Positions 15,058-23,181 of a stretch of DNA of 29,358 nt are shown one piece after another (the stretch's first letter is position 1; the number at the start of each line of letters is the position of its first letter). The DNA is from Methylobacter sp. (lineage in GTDB: Bacteria > Pseudomonadota > Gammaproteobacteria > Methylococcales > Methylomonadaceae). A program made the translations under genes and the position numbers. The notes beneath the pieces are model-generated. The model was not told the DNA's origin. It saw nothing but the letters and a program-made list of their open reading frames with translations, and made no database searches. Where the stretch lies: contig JALNYY010000037.1 in assembly GCA_023229605.1 (NCBI GenBank), positions 1 to 29,358 on the forward strand, read 5' to 3'.

Positions 15058-15297
15058 ATGTCGAAAGGTCAAAATTTACAGGATAATTTTTTAAATGCTC
15101 TCAGAAAAGAGCATACACCTGTTTCTATTTTCCTTGTTAACGGGATAAAGTTGCAGGGTAAGGTGGACTCATTCGACCAGTATGTGGTTATGCTGAAAAA
15201 CACGTCGAGCCAGATGGTTTATAAGCATGCCATATCTACCATCGTGCCGAGCAAAGCAGTAAAGCTGACGCATGATCATGAATCCAGCGAAGAATGA
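15058..15297 (+). CDS. hfq: RNA chaperone Hfq
   Basis: The 79-residue product is a full Hfq core. QNLQDNFLNALRKEHTPVSIFLVNGIKLQG contains the proximal-face uridine-binding Gln and the Sm1 region, VDSFDQYVVMLKN continues Sm1, and VYKHAISTIVPSK is the Sm2 YKHA motif. Hfq forms a hexameric ring that binds small RNAs and mRNAs and promotes their pairing. The C-terminal tail is only about 12 residues, shorter than the 102-residue E. coli protein but normal for many bacteria. An ideal AAGGAGAA ribosome binding site precedes the ATG. hflX follows 105 bases downstream; the order hfq-hflX-hflK-hflC matches E. coli. Confidence 0.97.
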   Translation: MSKGQNLQDNFLNALRKEHTPVSIFLVNGIKLQGKVDSFDQYVVMLKNTSSQMVYKHAISTIVPSKAVKLTHDHESSEE

Positions 15298-15376
15298 TTA
15301 ACCCTTTGTATGAGTGTTTTTATCTGCCGGCAAATCTACTAGGCGGCGACATAGTCAGGGAAAAGAAAAGTTTATT

Positions 15377-15382
15377 TATAAT
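15377..15382 (+). promoter_or_regulatory. TATAAT -10-like element between hfq and hflX
   Basis: A perfect TATAAT lies 20 bases before the hflX start codon. There is no good -35 at the right distance. It may be an internal promoter, but such a short leader would leave the ribosome binding site very near the transcript start. Confidence 0.3.
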
Positions 15383-15402
15383 CATATCTATGGGGTATTT
15401 AT

Positions 15403-16668
15403 TTGTTTGATCGTCCCGAATCAGGTGAGCGGGCAGTCCTTGTTCATCTGACATTTCGTTCCGGACAGGAAGATCTTTTAGAATTAAAAGAATTGGCTAA
15501 ATCCGCCGGAACCGACCCTGTCTATGTGGTAACAGGCAGCCGCAAAAAACCCGATCCAAAATATTTTGTCGGCAAAGGCAAGCTTGAAGAGCTTAAAGGT
15601 ATTATCGACACCTATGAAGCCGACATTGTTTTATTTAATCATCCGCTTTCACCCAGCCAGGAAAGAAACCTTGAGGGCTTTTTAGGCGTTCGGGTGGTCG
15701 ATAGAAACGGGTTGATTCTTGATATTTTTGCCCAGCGCGCGCAAACTTTTGAAGGCAAACTACAGGTTGAATTGGCGCAATTGCAGCATTTATCGACCCG
15801 ACTGGTTCGAGGTTGGACGCATTTGGAGCGCCAAAAAGGCGGTATCGGTCTTCGTGGTCCCGGTGAAACCCAGCTGGAAACCGACAGGCGTTTATTGGGC
15901 TTGCGCATTAAACAGATTCAACAGCGTCTGGATAAAGTCGATAAGCAAAGACATCAAGGGCGCAGCAAAAGAAAAAAAGCCGAAGTTCCATCAGTTTCTC
16001 TGGTGGGGTACACCAATGCCGGAAAATCAACCCTGTTTAATAGGTTGACCGGTGCCGATATTTACGTGGCGGATCAGTTGTTCGCCACCCTAGATCCGAC
16101 CCTGCGTAATTGCAAGCTGCCTAATAGCAGCGAGGTTGTTGTGGCTGATACCGTGGGGTTTATACGGCATTTGCCGCACGAGCTGGTGGCTGCGTTTAAA
16201 TCGACGTTGCAGGAAGCCAGCGAGGCGGATTTATTGTTGCATGTGATTGATGCCAGCAGCGCTGACAGGGCTGAAACGATTTATCAGGTCAATCAGGTGC
16301 TTGAAGATATTGAGGCTAATGAAGTCAGGCAGCTTGAGGTTTTCAATAAAATAGATTTATTGGAAGGCATCCAGCCGCGAATTGACCGGGATGACGAGGG
16401 GAATCCTGTTCGGGTATGGTTGTCCGCTGAAACGGGGGACGGAGTCGAGCTGCTTTACCAAGTATTGGCTGAAATATTTTCAAATACAAAAGTTAAAAGA
16501 AAATGTTATTTGCGACCTGATCAAGGCGAGATAAGGGCGAAGTTATTTGCTTGCGCAAAAATCATTAGCGAAAGAACAGATGATTTTGGCGGTTGTGAAT
16601 TAGTCGTTGAACTTGATACAAAGCATTTGGGTTTACTGAAATCGGTTGAGTTTGAAGAAATACTTTAA
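15403..16668 (+). CDS. hflX: Ribosome-splitting GTPase HflX
   Basis: HflX is a translational GTPase that splits stalled ribosomes, for example after heat stress. The 421-residue chain has an N-terminal HflX domain (GSRKKPDPKYFVGKGK, ALSPSQERNLE-type segment, LDIFAQRAQTFEGKLQVELAQL), then LERQKGGIGLRGPGETQLETDRR. The G domain shows G1 GYTNAGKST, switch I LFATLDPTLR, G3 DTVGFIRHLP, G4 FNKIDL and G5-like WLSAETGDG. The start is TTG: no ATG fits, GGGG sits 7 bases upstream, and the resulting N-terminus MFDRPESGERAVLVHL aligns with the E. coli HflX start. It is part of the hfq-hflXKC cluster. Confidence 0.95.
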   Translation: MFDRPESGERAVLVHLTFRSGQEDLLELKELAKSAGTDPVYVVTGSRKKPDPKYFVGKGKLEELKGIIDTYEADIVLFNHPLSPSQERNLEGFLGVRVVDRNGLILDIFAQRAQTFEGKLQVELAQLQHLSTRLVRGWTHLERQKGGIGLRGPGETQLETDRRLLGLRIKQIQQRLDKVDKQRHQGRSKRKKAEVPSVSLVGYTNAGKSTLFNRLTGADIYVADQLFATLDPTLRNCKLPNSSEVVVADTVGFIRHLPHELVAAFKSTLQEASEADLLLHVIDASSADRAETIYQVNQVLEDIEANEVRQLEVFNKIDLLEGIQPRIDRDDEGNPVRVWLSAETGDGVELLYQVLAEIFSNTKVKRKCYLRPDQGEIRAKLFACAKIISERTDDFGGCELVVELDTKHLGLLKSVEFEEIL

Positions 16669-16733
16669 GGCGTAAGGTTAAAGGTGAAAGCAGTTGGTTT
16701 TTAGCATTTAGCCTTGCGTCTTTCGCCTTTCGC
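16669..16733. repeat. Heptad-type inverted repeat between hflX and hflK
   Basis: Right after the hflX stop, the left arm GGCGTAAGGTTAAAGGTGAAAG (16669-16690, AAGG/AAAG units) is imperfectly mirrored by CTTGCGTCTTTCGCC units at 16711-16733. The unit length and base pattern resemble the repeat upstream of purL, so the two seem to belong to one family. It may change expression of hflK relative to hflX. Confidence 0.6.
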
Positions 16734-16830
16734 AGATATTTACGATAGAATATCGAACATGAGTCGGTGAGTTCAAGGAATGATGCCTTTTACTGATAAA
16801 CAATTTAAGTAACCAATATGGAGCAAAGTT

Positions 16831-18033
16831 ATGTCCTGGAATGAGCCTGGCGGTGATAAGAAAGATCCCTGGAGCGGTCGTGGCGACCAAAAAGGCCCAC
16901 CTGATCTAGACGAAGCAATGCGTTCATTGCAAGAAAAGTTAAGCGGTTTTTTTGGCGGCGGTAAAGAGGGTGATGACGGCTCTTCCGGTATTCCTCCATT
17001 GAAAAGTCTCGGCTTTCTCGCGGCAGGCGCAGTGGCGTTATGGGGACTGAGCGGCTTTTATATTGTCGATGAAGGTACTCAGGGTGTTGAAACCCGGTTT
17101 GGCAAGTATGTCGCGACAACTCAGTCGGGCTTGAACTGGCATTTTCCGGCGCCCATTGAGCGGGTTGAAGTTGTCGATGTTAAGCAGCAGCGTTACATTG
17201 AAGTAGGCTACCGTAGCGGCGGCACTGAACAGACCTTGGGCTCGGTGCCGAAAGAAGCGTTAATGCTGACCAAAGATGAAAATATTGTCGATGTGCGTTT
17301 GGCGGTACAGTATCAAGTTAAAAACGCAAAGGAATTCATCTTCAATGTGGTAAATCCTGCGGGCACCCTGAAGCAGGTCACCGAAAGCGCACAGCGCGGA
17401 GTGGTCGGCAGCAGCAAAATGGACTTTGTTTTGACTGAGGGCCGCAGTGAAATCGTGGCTCAGATTAAAAAGGAAATTCAGGATGTTATGGATAGTTATC
17501 AGTCCGGCATCCAGGTTACCAGCGTCAACCTTCAGGATGCGCAACCGCCTGAGCAGGTACAAAACGCGTTTGAAGACGCTATTAAGGCGCGCGAAGACGA
17601 GCAGCGCTTGATCAATGAGGCGGAAGCCTATTCCAATGATGTTGTGCCGAAAGCGCGCGGCGCAGCAGCAAGAAAAATACAGGAAGCCGAGGGCTATAAA
17701 GAACAGGTGGTTGCTCAGGCGGAAGGTGAATCCAACCGTTTTTCCCAGCTATTGACGGAATATTCCAAAGCGCCGGATGTGACCAGAAAGCGTCTTTATA
17801 TCGAATCCATGGAGTCCGTATTGGCCGAAACCAATACCGTGATGGTTGACGTCAAAGGCGGCAACAATATGCTTTATTTGCCATTAGATAAAATGATCCA
17901 GCCGCAACCTTCGATTCAACAAGCCAATGTTCCTCAAAGCACGGTAGAACAGCCTTCCCATGCAAAGGTTGATACGGCGCAACCCGCTGTGCGAACTTCA
18001 ACTCGCGGCCGTGATCTAAGGGGGCGCCAATGA
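16831..18033 (+). CDS. hflK: FtsH protease modulator HflK
   Basis: HflK and HflC form a large membrane cage that encloses the FtsH protease and controls its access to membrane proteins. The 400-residue product has a Gly/Asp-rich cytoplasmic N-terminus, one membrane helix (about residues 56-77, LGFLAAGAVALWGLSGFYIV), and an SPFH/band-7 domain starting VDEGTQGVETRFGKYV. A long Ala/Glu-rich helical stretch (AIKAREDEQRLINEAEAYSN) and a Gln/Pro/Thr-rich tail follow. GGAG lies a suitable distance before the ATG. Its stop overlaps the hflC start by four bases, so the two are translationally coupled. Confidence 0.96.
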   Translation: MSWNEPGGDKKDPWSGRGDQKGPPDLDEAMRSLQEKLSGFFGGGKEGDDGSSGIPPLKSLGFLAAGAVALWGLSGFYIVDEGTQGVETRFGKYVATTQSGLNWHFPAPIERVEVVDVKQQRYIEVGYRSGGTEQTLGSVPKEALMLTKDENIVDVRLAVQYQVKNAKEFIFNVVNPAGTLKQVTESAQRGVVGSSKMDFVLTEGRSEIVAQIKKEIQDVMDSYQSGIQVTSVNLQDAQPPEQVQNAFEDAIKAREDEQRLINEAEAYSNDVVPKARGAAARKIQEAEGYKEQVVAQAEGESNRFSQLLTEYSKAPDVTRKRLYIESMESVLAETNTVMVDVKGGNNMLYLPLDKMIQPQPSIQQANVPQSTVEQPSHAKVDTAQPAVRTSTRGRDLRGRQ

Positions 18034-18884
18034 CACAGAATAAAATATTGGTAAGTTTGGCTGCATTGCTGGTTATCGGCACGATGTCCATGTTTACCGT
18101 CAGTGAAACCGAAAAAGCCATTAAGTTTCGTTTAGGCGAAATCGTAAAGAATGATTACGAACCCGGGTTGCATTTTAAATGGCCGTTTATCAATAATGTG
18201 AAGAAGTTTGATAAACGTCTTCAAACAATGGAAGCCTTGCCTGAACGGTTTTTAACCGCTGAAAAGAAAAACGTCATTGTCGATTCCTTTGTTAAATGGC
18301 GAATCGGCGATGTGACCACTTTTTATACGGTTGTTGCCGGTGATGTGGATCAAGCTAATTTACGGCTGGATCAAATCATTAAAGATGCTTTCCGCGGTGA
18401 ATTCGGCAAGCGAAATATCCAGCAATTGGTCTCAACAGACCGTCAGGCTATTCGTGAAATTTTGATCAAAAATGCCAAGCCGCTTGCGGCGGATTTAGGC
18501 ATGGACATTATCGATGTGCAAGTCATGCGGATCGATTTGCCGGAAGAAGTCAGCAGTTCCGTGTACCGCAGAATGGAAGCGGAGCGCGAGCGGGTTGCCC
18601 GTGAATTCCGCTCGCAAGGCGCTGAAGCAGCGGAAAGAATTCGGGCGGATGCCGACAGGCAGCGTGTCGTGACCATGGCGGATGCGTTCCGGGATGCGGA
18701 AATACTTCGAGGTGAAGGCGATGCAAAATCTGCCGAAATCTATGCTAAAGCCTATGGCGCGGATACTGAGTTCTTCACGTTCTATCGCAGCTTGAATGCC
18801 TATAAAAAGACATTTACGAGTTCAAGCATGATGGTGCTCGATCCTGATTCCGACTTCTTTAAATATTTTAATCGGCAAAAATAG
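18030..18884 (+). CDS. hflC: FtsH protease modulator HflC
   Basis: This 284-residue partner of HflK starts with a membrane helix (residues 4-22, NKILVSLAALLVIGTMSMF) and continues with an SPFH domain (VSETEKAIKFRLGEIV, PGLHFKWPFINNVKKFDKR). The C-terminal helical part includes RRMEAERERVAREFRSQGAE and ends in the family pattern FFTFYRSLNAYKKTF and LDPDSDFFKYF. Length and layout match HflC. The ATG lies inside the ATGA overlap with hflK. A long inverted repeat and a terminator-like hairpin follow it, so the hfq-hfl unit may end here. Confidence 0.96.
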   Translation: MTQNKILVSLAALLVIGTMSMFTVSETEKAIKFRLGEIVKNDYEPGLHFKWPFINNVKKFDKRLQTMEALPERFLTAEKKNVIVDSFVKWRIGDVTTFYTVVAGDVDQANLRLDQIIKDAFRGEFGKRNIQQLVSTDRQAIREILIKNAKPLAADLGMDIIDVQVMRIDLPEEVSSSVYRRMEAERERVAREFRSQGAEAAERIRADADRQRVVTMADAFRDAEILRGEGDAKSAEIYAKAYGADTEFFTFYRSLNAYKKTFTSSSMMVLDPDSDFFKYFNRQK

Positions 18885-18896
18885 GCAAAGACAAGA

Positions 18897-18934
18897 TTCC
18901 TGTAGTGGCGACCGGGCGGTCGCCACTACAGGAA
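18897..18934. repeat. Perfect 17-base inverted repeat downstream of hflC
   Basis: TTCCTGTAGTGGCGACC (18897-18913) and GGTCGCCACTACAGGAA (18918-18934) are perfect reverse complements around a GGGC loop. The 38-base element would form a very stable hairpin. It resembles REP-type multicopy palindromes. No U-run follows, so it is probably an mRNA-end stabiliser or inert repeat, not an intrinsic terminator itself. Confidence 0.8.
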
Positions 18935-18943
18935 CCCGTAACC

Positions 18944-18970
18944 AACGCTCCATATTTGGGGCGTTTTGTT
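18944..18970 (+). terminator. Intrinsic terminator after hflC
   Basis: AACGCTCC (18944-18951) pairs with GGGGCGTT (18958-18965), with one G-T pair and a six-base loop, followed by TTGTT. This fits a moderate rho-independent terminator for the hfq-hflXKC unit. It ends only about 19 bases before the hisZ start, so it could also act as an attenuator. Confidence 0.6.
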
Positions 18971-18988
18971 TGAGTGGACATACAAAAC

Positions 18989-20188
18989 ATGCAACAAAAA
19001 GACTCTTGGCTTTTGCCCGACGGCATAGAAGAGATTTTACCGGATGAGGCTAAGCATCTTGAAAGCTTGCGCCGTAAGATACTGGACACGTTTGCTTGCT
19101 GGGGATACGAATTAGTCATTCCTCCGTTCATCGATTATCTGGATTCCTTGCTGACCGGTTCAGGACACGACCTGGAATTGCAAACCTTCAAGCTGACCGA
19201 TCAGATCACCGGCGAAATGCTCGGGGTCAGGGCGGATATGACGCCTCAGGTTGCCAGGATCGACGCGCATAATCTTCATGCGGAATGGCCGACCCGTCTT
19301 TGCTATACGGGAACCATTTTGCATACCAAAGGCGATCCGCTGGAAAAAACCAGAAGTCCGATGCAGATAGGCGCCGAGCTTTACGGTCACGCCGGTAAGG
19401 AAAGCGATGTGGAAGTCATTCGCCTGATGCTGGAAATGTTGGCGATGTCTGGATTGCAAAATGTGCATCTCGATTTAGGCCATGTCGGCATCTATCGGGC
19501 GCTGTCAAAGCAGGCCGGATTAAATGACGCTCAGGAAGCCGAGCTGTTTGATGTATTGCAGCGCAAGGCCAGACCGGAGCTTCAGGAATTGATGGCAGGC
19601 TACAGCATCGATGATCAACTCAAGGCTATGTTCCTGAAATTGCCGGAACTGAATGGCGGCAAGGAAACCATAGCCAAAGCCGGGGCCGTTTTAGCGACGG
19701 CAAATGGTGAAGTTAAAGAGGCTTTAGCGGATTTGGAAGCCATCGCGGAAAAATTGACGGCTTTTTTTCCCTCGTTACCGGTCAGTTTCGATTTGGCGGA
19801 ATTGCGCGGTTACCATTATCACACCGGAGTGGTTTTTGCCGCTTTCGTGCCGTCGGTAGGCAGGGAAATTGCCAGAGGCGGACGCTATGACAATATCGGC
19901 GCTGTTTTTGGTCGTGCGCGTCCTGCGACCGGTTTTAGTGCGGACTTGAAAGTATTGTCGGTATTAGGCAAAGCATCCTACCAAAAAGAACAGCGCGCCT
20001 TGATATTCGCCCCGTACGGGGATGATGCAGCGTTAAATGAAAAAATCAGGGATCTGCGCGCCGAAGGACTGGCGGTTGTTCAACAATTGCCGGGGCAAAC
20101 CGGAACCGCCGAGGAACTTGGATGCATATCCGTCCTGGAGCAAGATCATCAAAACTGGGTCGTTAGGCCCTTAGCAAGCTTGGAATAA
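18989..20188 (+). CDS. hisZ: ATP phosphoribosyltransferase regulatory subunit HisZ
   Basis: HisZ is a catalytically inactive relative of histidyl-tRNA synthetase that joins the short HisG to start histidine synthesis. The product (399 residues from the ATG at 18989) shows the class II aaRS-like core: WLLPDGIEEILPDEA, the motif 2-like region MLGVRADMTPQVARI, RLCYTGTILHT, QIGAELYGHAGKESDVEVI and ELRGYHYHTGVVFAAFV, then GGRYDNIGAVFGRARPATGFS. It lacks the usual C-terminal anticodon-binding domain, as HisZ does. The frame also opens at a GTG (18974), but the ATG gives the usual start; GTGGA lies about 11 bases upstream. hisG is not in the window. purA begins two bases after its stop. Confidence 0.92.
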   Translation: MQQKDSWLLPDGIEEILPDEAKHLESLRRKILDTFACWGYELVIPPFIDYLDSLLTGSGHDLELQTFKLTDQITGEMLGVRADMTPQVARIDAHNLHAEWPTRLCYTGTILHTKGDPLEKTRSPMQIGAELYGHAGKESDVEVIRLMLEMLAMSGLQNVHLDLGHVGIYRALSKQAGLNDAQEAELFDVLQRKARPELQELMAGYSIDDQLKAMFLKLPELNGGKETIAKAGAVLATANGEVKEALADLEAIAEKLTAFFPSLPVSFDLAELRGYHYHTGVVFAAFVPSVGREIARGGRYDNIGAVFGRARPATGFSADLKVLSVLGKASYQKEQRALIFAPYGDDAALNEKIRDLRAEGLAVVQQLPGQTGTAEELGCISVLEQDHQNWVVRPLASLE

Positions 20189-20190
20189 TC

Positions 20191-21483
20191 ATGGGAAAAA
20201 ATGTCGTTGTCATCGGTACCCAATGGGGTGACGAAGGAAAAGGTAAGCTGGTTGATTTGTTAACGGAGCAGGCTGAAGCCGTCATCCGTTTTCAGGGCGG
20301 CCATAATGCGGGACACACGCTGGTTATACAGGGAGAAAAGACGGTTTTGCATCTTATTCCTTCCGGTATACTCAGGGAAAATGTCGAGTGCATGATCGGC
20401 AACGGCGTGGTCTTGTCGCCGAACGCCTTGTTGGAAGAAATTGAATTGCTGGAAAAAGCAGGTATTCCGGTTAGAAACCGGTTGTTGATCAGCGAAGCCT
20501 GCACACTGATATTGCCGGTTCATGTGGCCATTGACCAGGCACGTGAAATAGCCCGCGGCAGCAAGGCGATCGGTACGACGGGGCGCGGCATAGGGCCTGC
20601 GTACGAAGACAAAGCGGCCAGACGTGGCCTGCGCGCCGGAGACTTTTTAAATCCAGCGGTTTTCGCCGAAAGGTTTAAAGAGCTGGTCGAATATCACAAC
20701 TTCATGCTGACCAATTACTATCATGCTGAAGCGGTTGATTATCAAAAGACCCTTGATGAAGCGCTAAAACTGGGCGAGCAAATCAGGCCCATGTTGACCG
20801 ATGTCAGCGAGGTCTTATACAAATACCAGGATCAGGGCAAGAATCTGTTATTCGAAGGCGCGCAAGGCGCATTGCTGGACATAGATCACGGCACGTTTCC
20901 TTATGTCACCTCATCCAGCACCACGGCGGGCGGCGCTGCTACCGGCACCGGCATCGGGCCTCTCGATCTCGATTATGTGCTGGGCATTACCAAAGCCTAT
21001 TCGACACGCGTAGGCAACGGCCCTTTTCCGACCGAATTGCATGACGCGAACGGCGATCATTTGGGTACCGTAGGGCATGAGTTCGGCGCTACCACCGGGC
21101 GAAAACGCCGCACCGGCTGGTTTGACGCGGTCTCGATGCGGAAATCCGCAAAAATGAACAGTCTCAGCGGCATCTGTTTAACCAAGCTGGATGTGCTGGA
21201 CGGCCTGGAAAAAGTCGGTATTTGTACCGCTTACAGGCTTAACGGCACCGTTACCGAAACAGCGCCTTTGGGTGCGGATCAGTACGAAGAATGTCACGCG
21301 ATTATTGAAGACATGCCGGGCTGGACGGGAACGACTGCCGGTGTAACCGATTTTGACGCGTTGCCGGATAACGCCAAAGCCTATATCAAGAGAATTGAAG
21401 AACTGGTCGGCGTTAAGATTGCTATCCTGTCAACAGGCCCCGATAGAGACGAAACAATTATCCTGGAACACCCGTTCGCTTGA
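20191..21483 (+). CDS. purA: Adenylosuccinate synthetase
   Basis: PurA joins IMP and aspartate using GTP, the first step from IMP to AMP. The 430 residues match the E. coli length of 432. Key signatures are GTQWGDEGKGKLVD (P-loop and catalytic Asp), GGHNAGHTLV, GTTGRGIGPAYEDKAAR, LFEGAQGALLDIDHGTFPYVTSSST, GNGPFPTEL and TTGRKRRTGWFD. The gene starts two bases after hisZ, with GGA inside the hisZ end as its likely ribosome binding site, so the pair is co-transcribed. The hisZ-purA order next to hflXKC is common in gammaproteobacteria. Confidence 0.97.
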   Translation: MGKNVVVIGTQWGDEGKGKLVDLLTEQAEAVIRFQGGHNAGHTLVIQGEKTVLHLIPSGILRENVECMIGNGVVLSPNALLEEIELLEKAGIPVRNRLLISEACTLILPVHVAIDQAREIARGSKAIGTTGRGIGPAYEDKAARRGLRAGDFLNPAVFAERFKELVEYHNFMLTNYYHAEAVDYQKTLDEALKLGEQIRPMLTDVSEVLYKYQDQGKNLLFEGAQGALLDIDHGTFPYVTSSSTTAGGAATGTGIGPLDLDYVLGITKAYSTRVGNGPFPTELHDANGDHLGTVGHEFGATTGRKRRTGWFDAVSMRKSAKMNSLSGICLTKLDVLDGLEKVGICTAYRLNGTVTETAPLGADQYEECHAIIEDMPGWTGTTAGVTDFDALPDNAKAYIKRIEELVGVKIAILSTGPDRDETIILEHPFA

Positions 21484-21513
21484 ACGGGTATTGTCTAATT
21501 ACCTGGAGTTAAC

Positions 21514-21801
21514 ATGGCTGAAACAGTAGACGAATTGACGGTAACATACGAAGACGGCGGCATTGAGACAGTCAAGGAGCTGGATAAAAAAGTGCTGACC
21601 AAGGGTGCATGGGCTACGGTTATGTACCGTTACCAGGATTGGAATCGGGCCAAAGAGGAATACGGTCCCGACAAATACACTATCCGCCGTTACCAGAAGC
21701 AAAACGGCGAATACAAGCAAAAATCAAAGTTTAATATCTCCAGCAAAGATCAGGCGAAAGCGATTATCGAGGCGCTGGAGGATTGGATTAAATTGGATTG
21801 A
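21514..21801 (+). CDS. Small conserved-looking protein of unknown function
   Basis: I do not recognise a named family with certainty. The 95-residue soluble protein is acidic at the N-terminus (ETVDELTVTYEDGGIETVKEL). It has an aromatic centre (WATVMYRYQDWNRAKEEYGP), then KYTIRRYQKQNGEYKQKSKFN, and a C-terminal helix (DQAKAIIEALEDWIKLD). The strand-rich centre ending in a helix with W faintly recalls PC4-like nucleic-acid binders, but that is speculative. No signal peptide or membrane helix is present. CTGGAG about 8 bases before the ATG is a plausible ribosome binding site. It lies 30 bases after purA and just before a strong terminator, so it is the last gene of that transcript. Confidence 0.75.
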   Translation: MAETVDELTVTYEDGGIETVKELDKKVLTKGAWATVMYRYQDWNRAKEEYGPDKYTIRRYQKQNGEYKQKSKFNISSKDQAKAIIEALEDWIKLD

Positions 21802-21812
21802 TGGCAATGTAG

Positions 21813-21833
21813 GGCGCGCCGTGCGCGCCTTTT
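21813..21833 (+). terminator. Strong intrinsic terminator
   Basis: GGCGCGC (21813-21819) and GCGCGCC (21823-21829) form a perfect seven-base stem with a CGT loop, followed by TTTT (21830-21833). It ends the hisZ-purA-small-gene transcript. The gap to 21972 contains no other gene. Confidence 0.85.
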
Positions 21834-21972
21834 CAGAGGGGGGGACATCTAGTTTCTTTTCCCTCAATTATTGATTGTACTTTGGAATTGAGTTTAGGGT
21901 TAAATGTGTAAGCAGGCTTTTGGTGGTGTTTTACGATAAACTCCCTTAAATATTTTAACTTGGCAAACTAAC

Positions 21973-23181
21973 ATGGCACTTTCGCAAGTACGCATAAAAT
22001 CCTTTAAATCGATTGTTGACCAAACCATCGACTTGAGACAGTTAAACGTATTCATAGGCACCAATGGAGCCGGTAAAAGCAATTTTCTTGAAGCTGTCGG
22101 TGTATTGTCATGCGCTGTGGATGGCCGGGTTGATTACAGCAAATTAGCCGATAGGGGCATACGTTTATCTGCTCCCGAAGTGTTTAAAAGTTCATTTAAA
22201 AACATAACGCGTTCAAATACTTTTTCCTTGGATGCTACGTTCGGTGACTTGAGTTATCACGCCAACATCAATGCCAATAAAGAAGCTGAATTTAATTTCT
22301 CGGCAGAAAGTATTAGCAATACAAACGGGAAATTGGGGGGGCGTAGCAATGCTGGCGTTACCATTTCCGGCTTGGAAAAAAAATTGTCTCCTCAACAAAG
22401 TGTTGTCGCAACGCTGGAAGTATTGGGGAACTTTAGCGACGACGAACAAATGGAACTTAAGGCGTTAAAGCAATATGCAATTTATGCATTGTCCACACCT
22501 ATTTTGCGTGGTGTTTCCCCGGATGGCAGCAATAAAGAACCGTTGGGTTTATATGGCGGCAGCTTGGCGAGTGCCTTGGCTGAAGTTATTAATGAGTCTG
22601 CAAAAGTGCAAGGCAATAACGACTTACAGCGTTTTTTCAAACTGCTGGATTGGTTTAAACTTATAGGTACTACCGATGATATTTCTGCCGAACTGCAATC
22701 CAATCATCTGCATACCGGCAAAAATGTAGTTAGATTTGTTGATAAATACATGGGGCTCAAATTTAACAAACTTTATGCCTACGATGTCAGCGAAGGAGCT
22801 TTATACATTTTGTTCATTCTGGTGTTGCTGCTGCACAAAAAAGCACCGCCTTTATTTGCACTGGATAATGTGGATAGTGCGCTAAATCCCGGCATGGTAC
22901 GGGAAATGATGGAATATATTATTGAACTTCTTAAAGACATGCCGGAAAAACAAATCCTGATGACCACGCATAACCCCACTACCTTGGATGCCGTGGACTT
23001 ATTTAACGATCAACATCGTTTGTTTGTGGTGCAACGCAACCAGCAAGGCCATACCGAAATTAAGCGGATTGAACCACCGCCCGGATTTACCCGTGAATCC
23101 TGGGTAGAAAAATACCAAGGTATGCGTTTGTCGGAAATTTGGTTATCTGGGCTGATCGGCGGTTTGGCAAAAGGATTTTAA
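21973..23181 (+). CDS. SMC/ABC-like AAA-family ATPase of a two-gene ATPase/TOPRIM-like module
   Basis: The 402-residue protein is an AAA_15/AAA_21-type ATPase of the type found in many defence systems. It has Walker A GTNGAGKS (29-36) after SQVRIKSFKSI, and an ABC-like signature DVSEGAL (271-277). Walker B is PLFALDNVDSALNPG (293-307), and the sensor/H-loop is MTTHNPTTLDAV (H333). In Walker B the usual catalytic Glu after Asp is replaced by Asn (D298-N299). That could slow ATP hydrolysis or be normal for this subfamily. There is no obvious long coiled coil. The middle (about 100-260) is variable and could bind a partner or substrate. Its TAA is followed directly by the ATG of the next gene. 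Base use looks slightly more AT-rich than neighbouring housekeeping genes, which fits horizontal transfer. Confidence 0.85.
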   Translation: MALSQVRIKSFKSIVDQTIDLRQLNVFIGTNGAGKSNFLEAVGVLSCAVDGRVDYSKLADRGIRLSAPEVFKSSFKNITRSNTFSLDATFGDLSYHANINANKEAEFNFSAESISNTNGKLGGRSNAGVTISGLEKKLSPQQSVVATLEVLGNFSDDEQMELKALKQYAIYALSTPILRGVSPDGSNKEPLGLYGGSLASALAEVINESAKVQGNNDLQRFFKLLDWFKLIGTTDDISAELQSNHLHTGKNVVRFVDKYMGLKFNKLYAYDVSEGALYILFILVLLLHKKAPPLFALDNVDSALNPGMVREMMEYIIELLKDMPEKQILMTTHNPTTLDAVDLFNDQHRLFVVQRNQQGHTEIKRIEPPPGFTRESWVEKYQGMRLSEIWLSGLIGGLAKGF

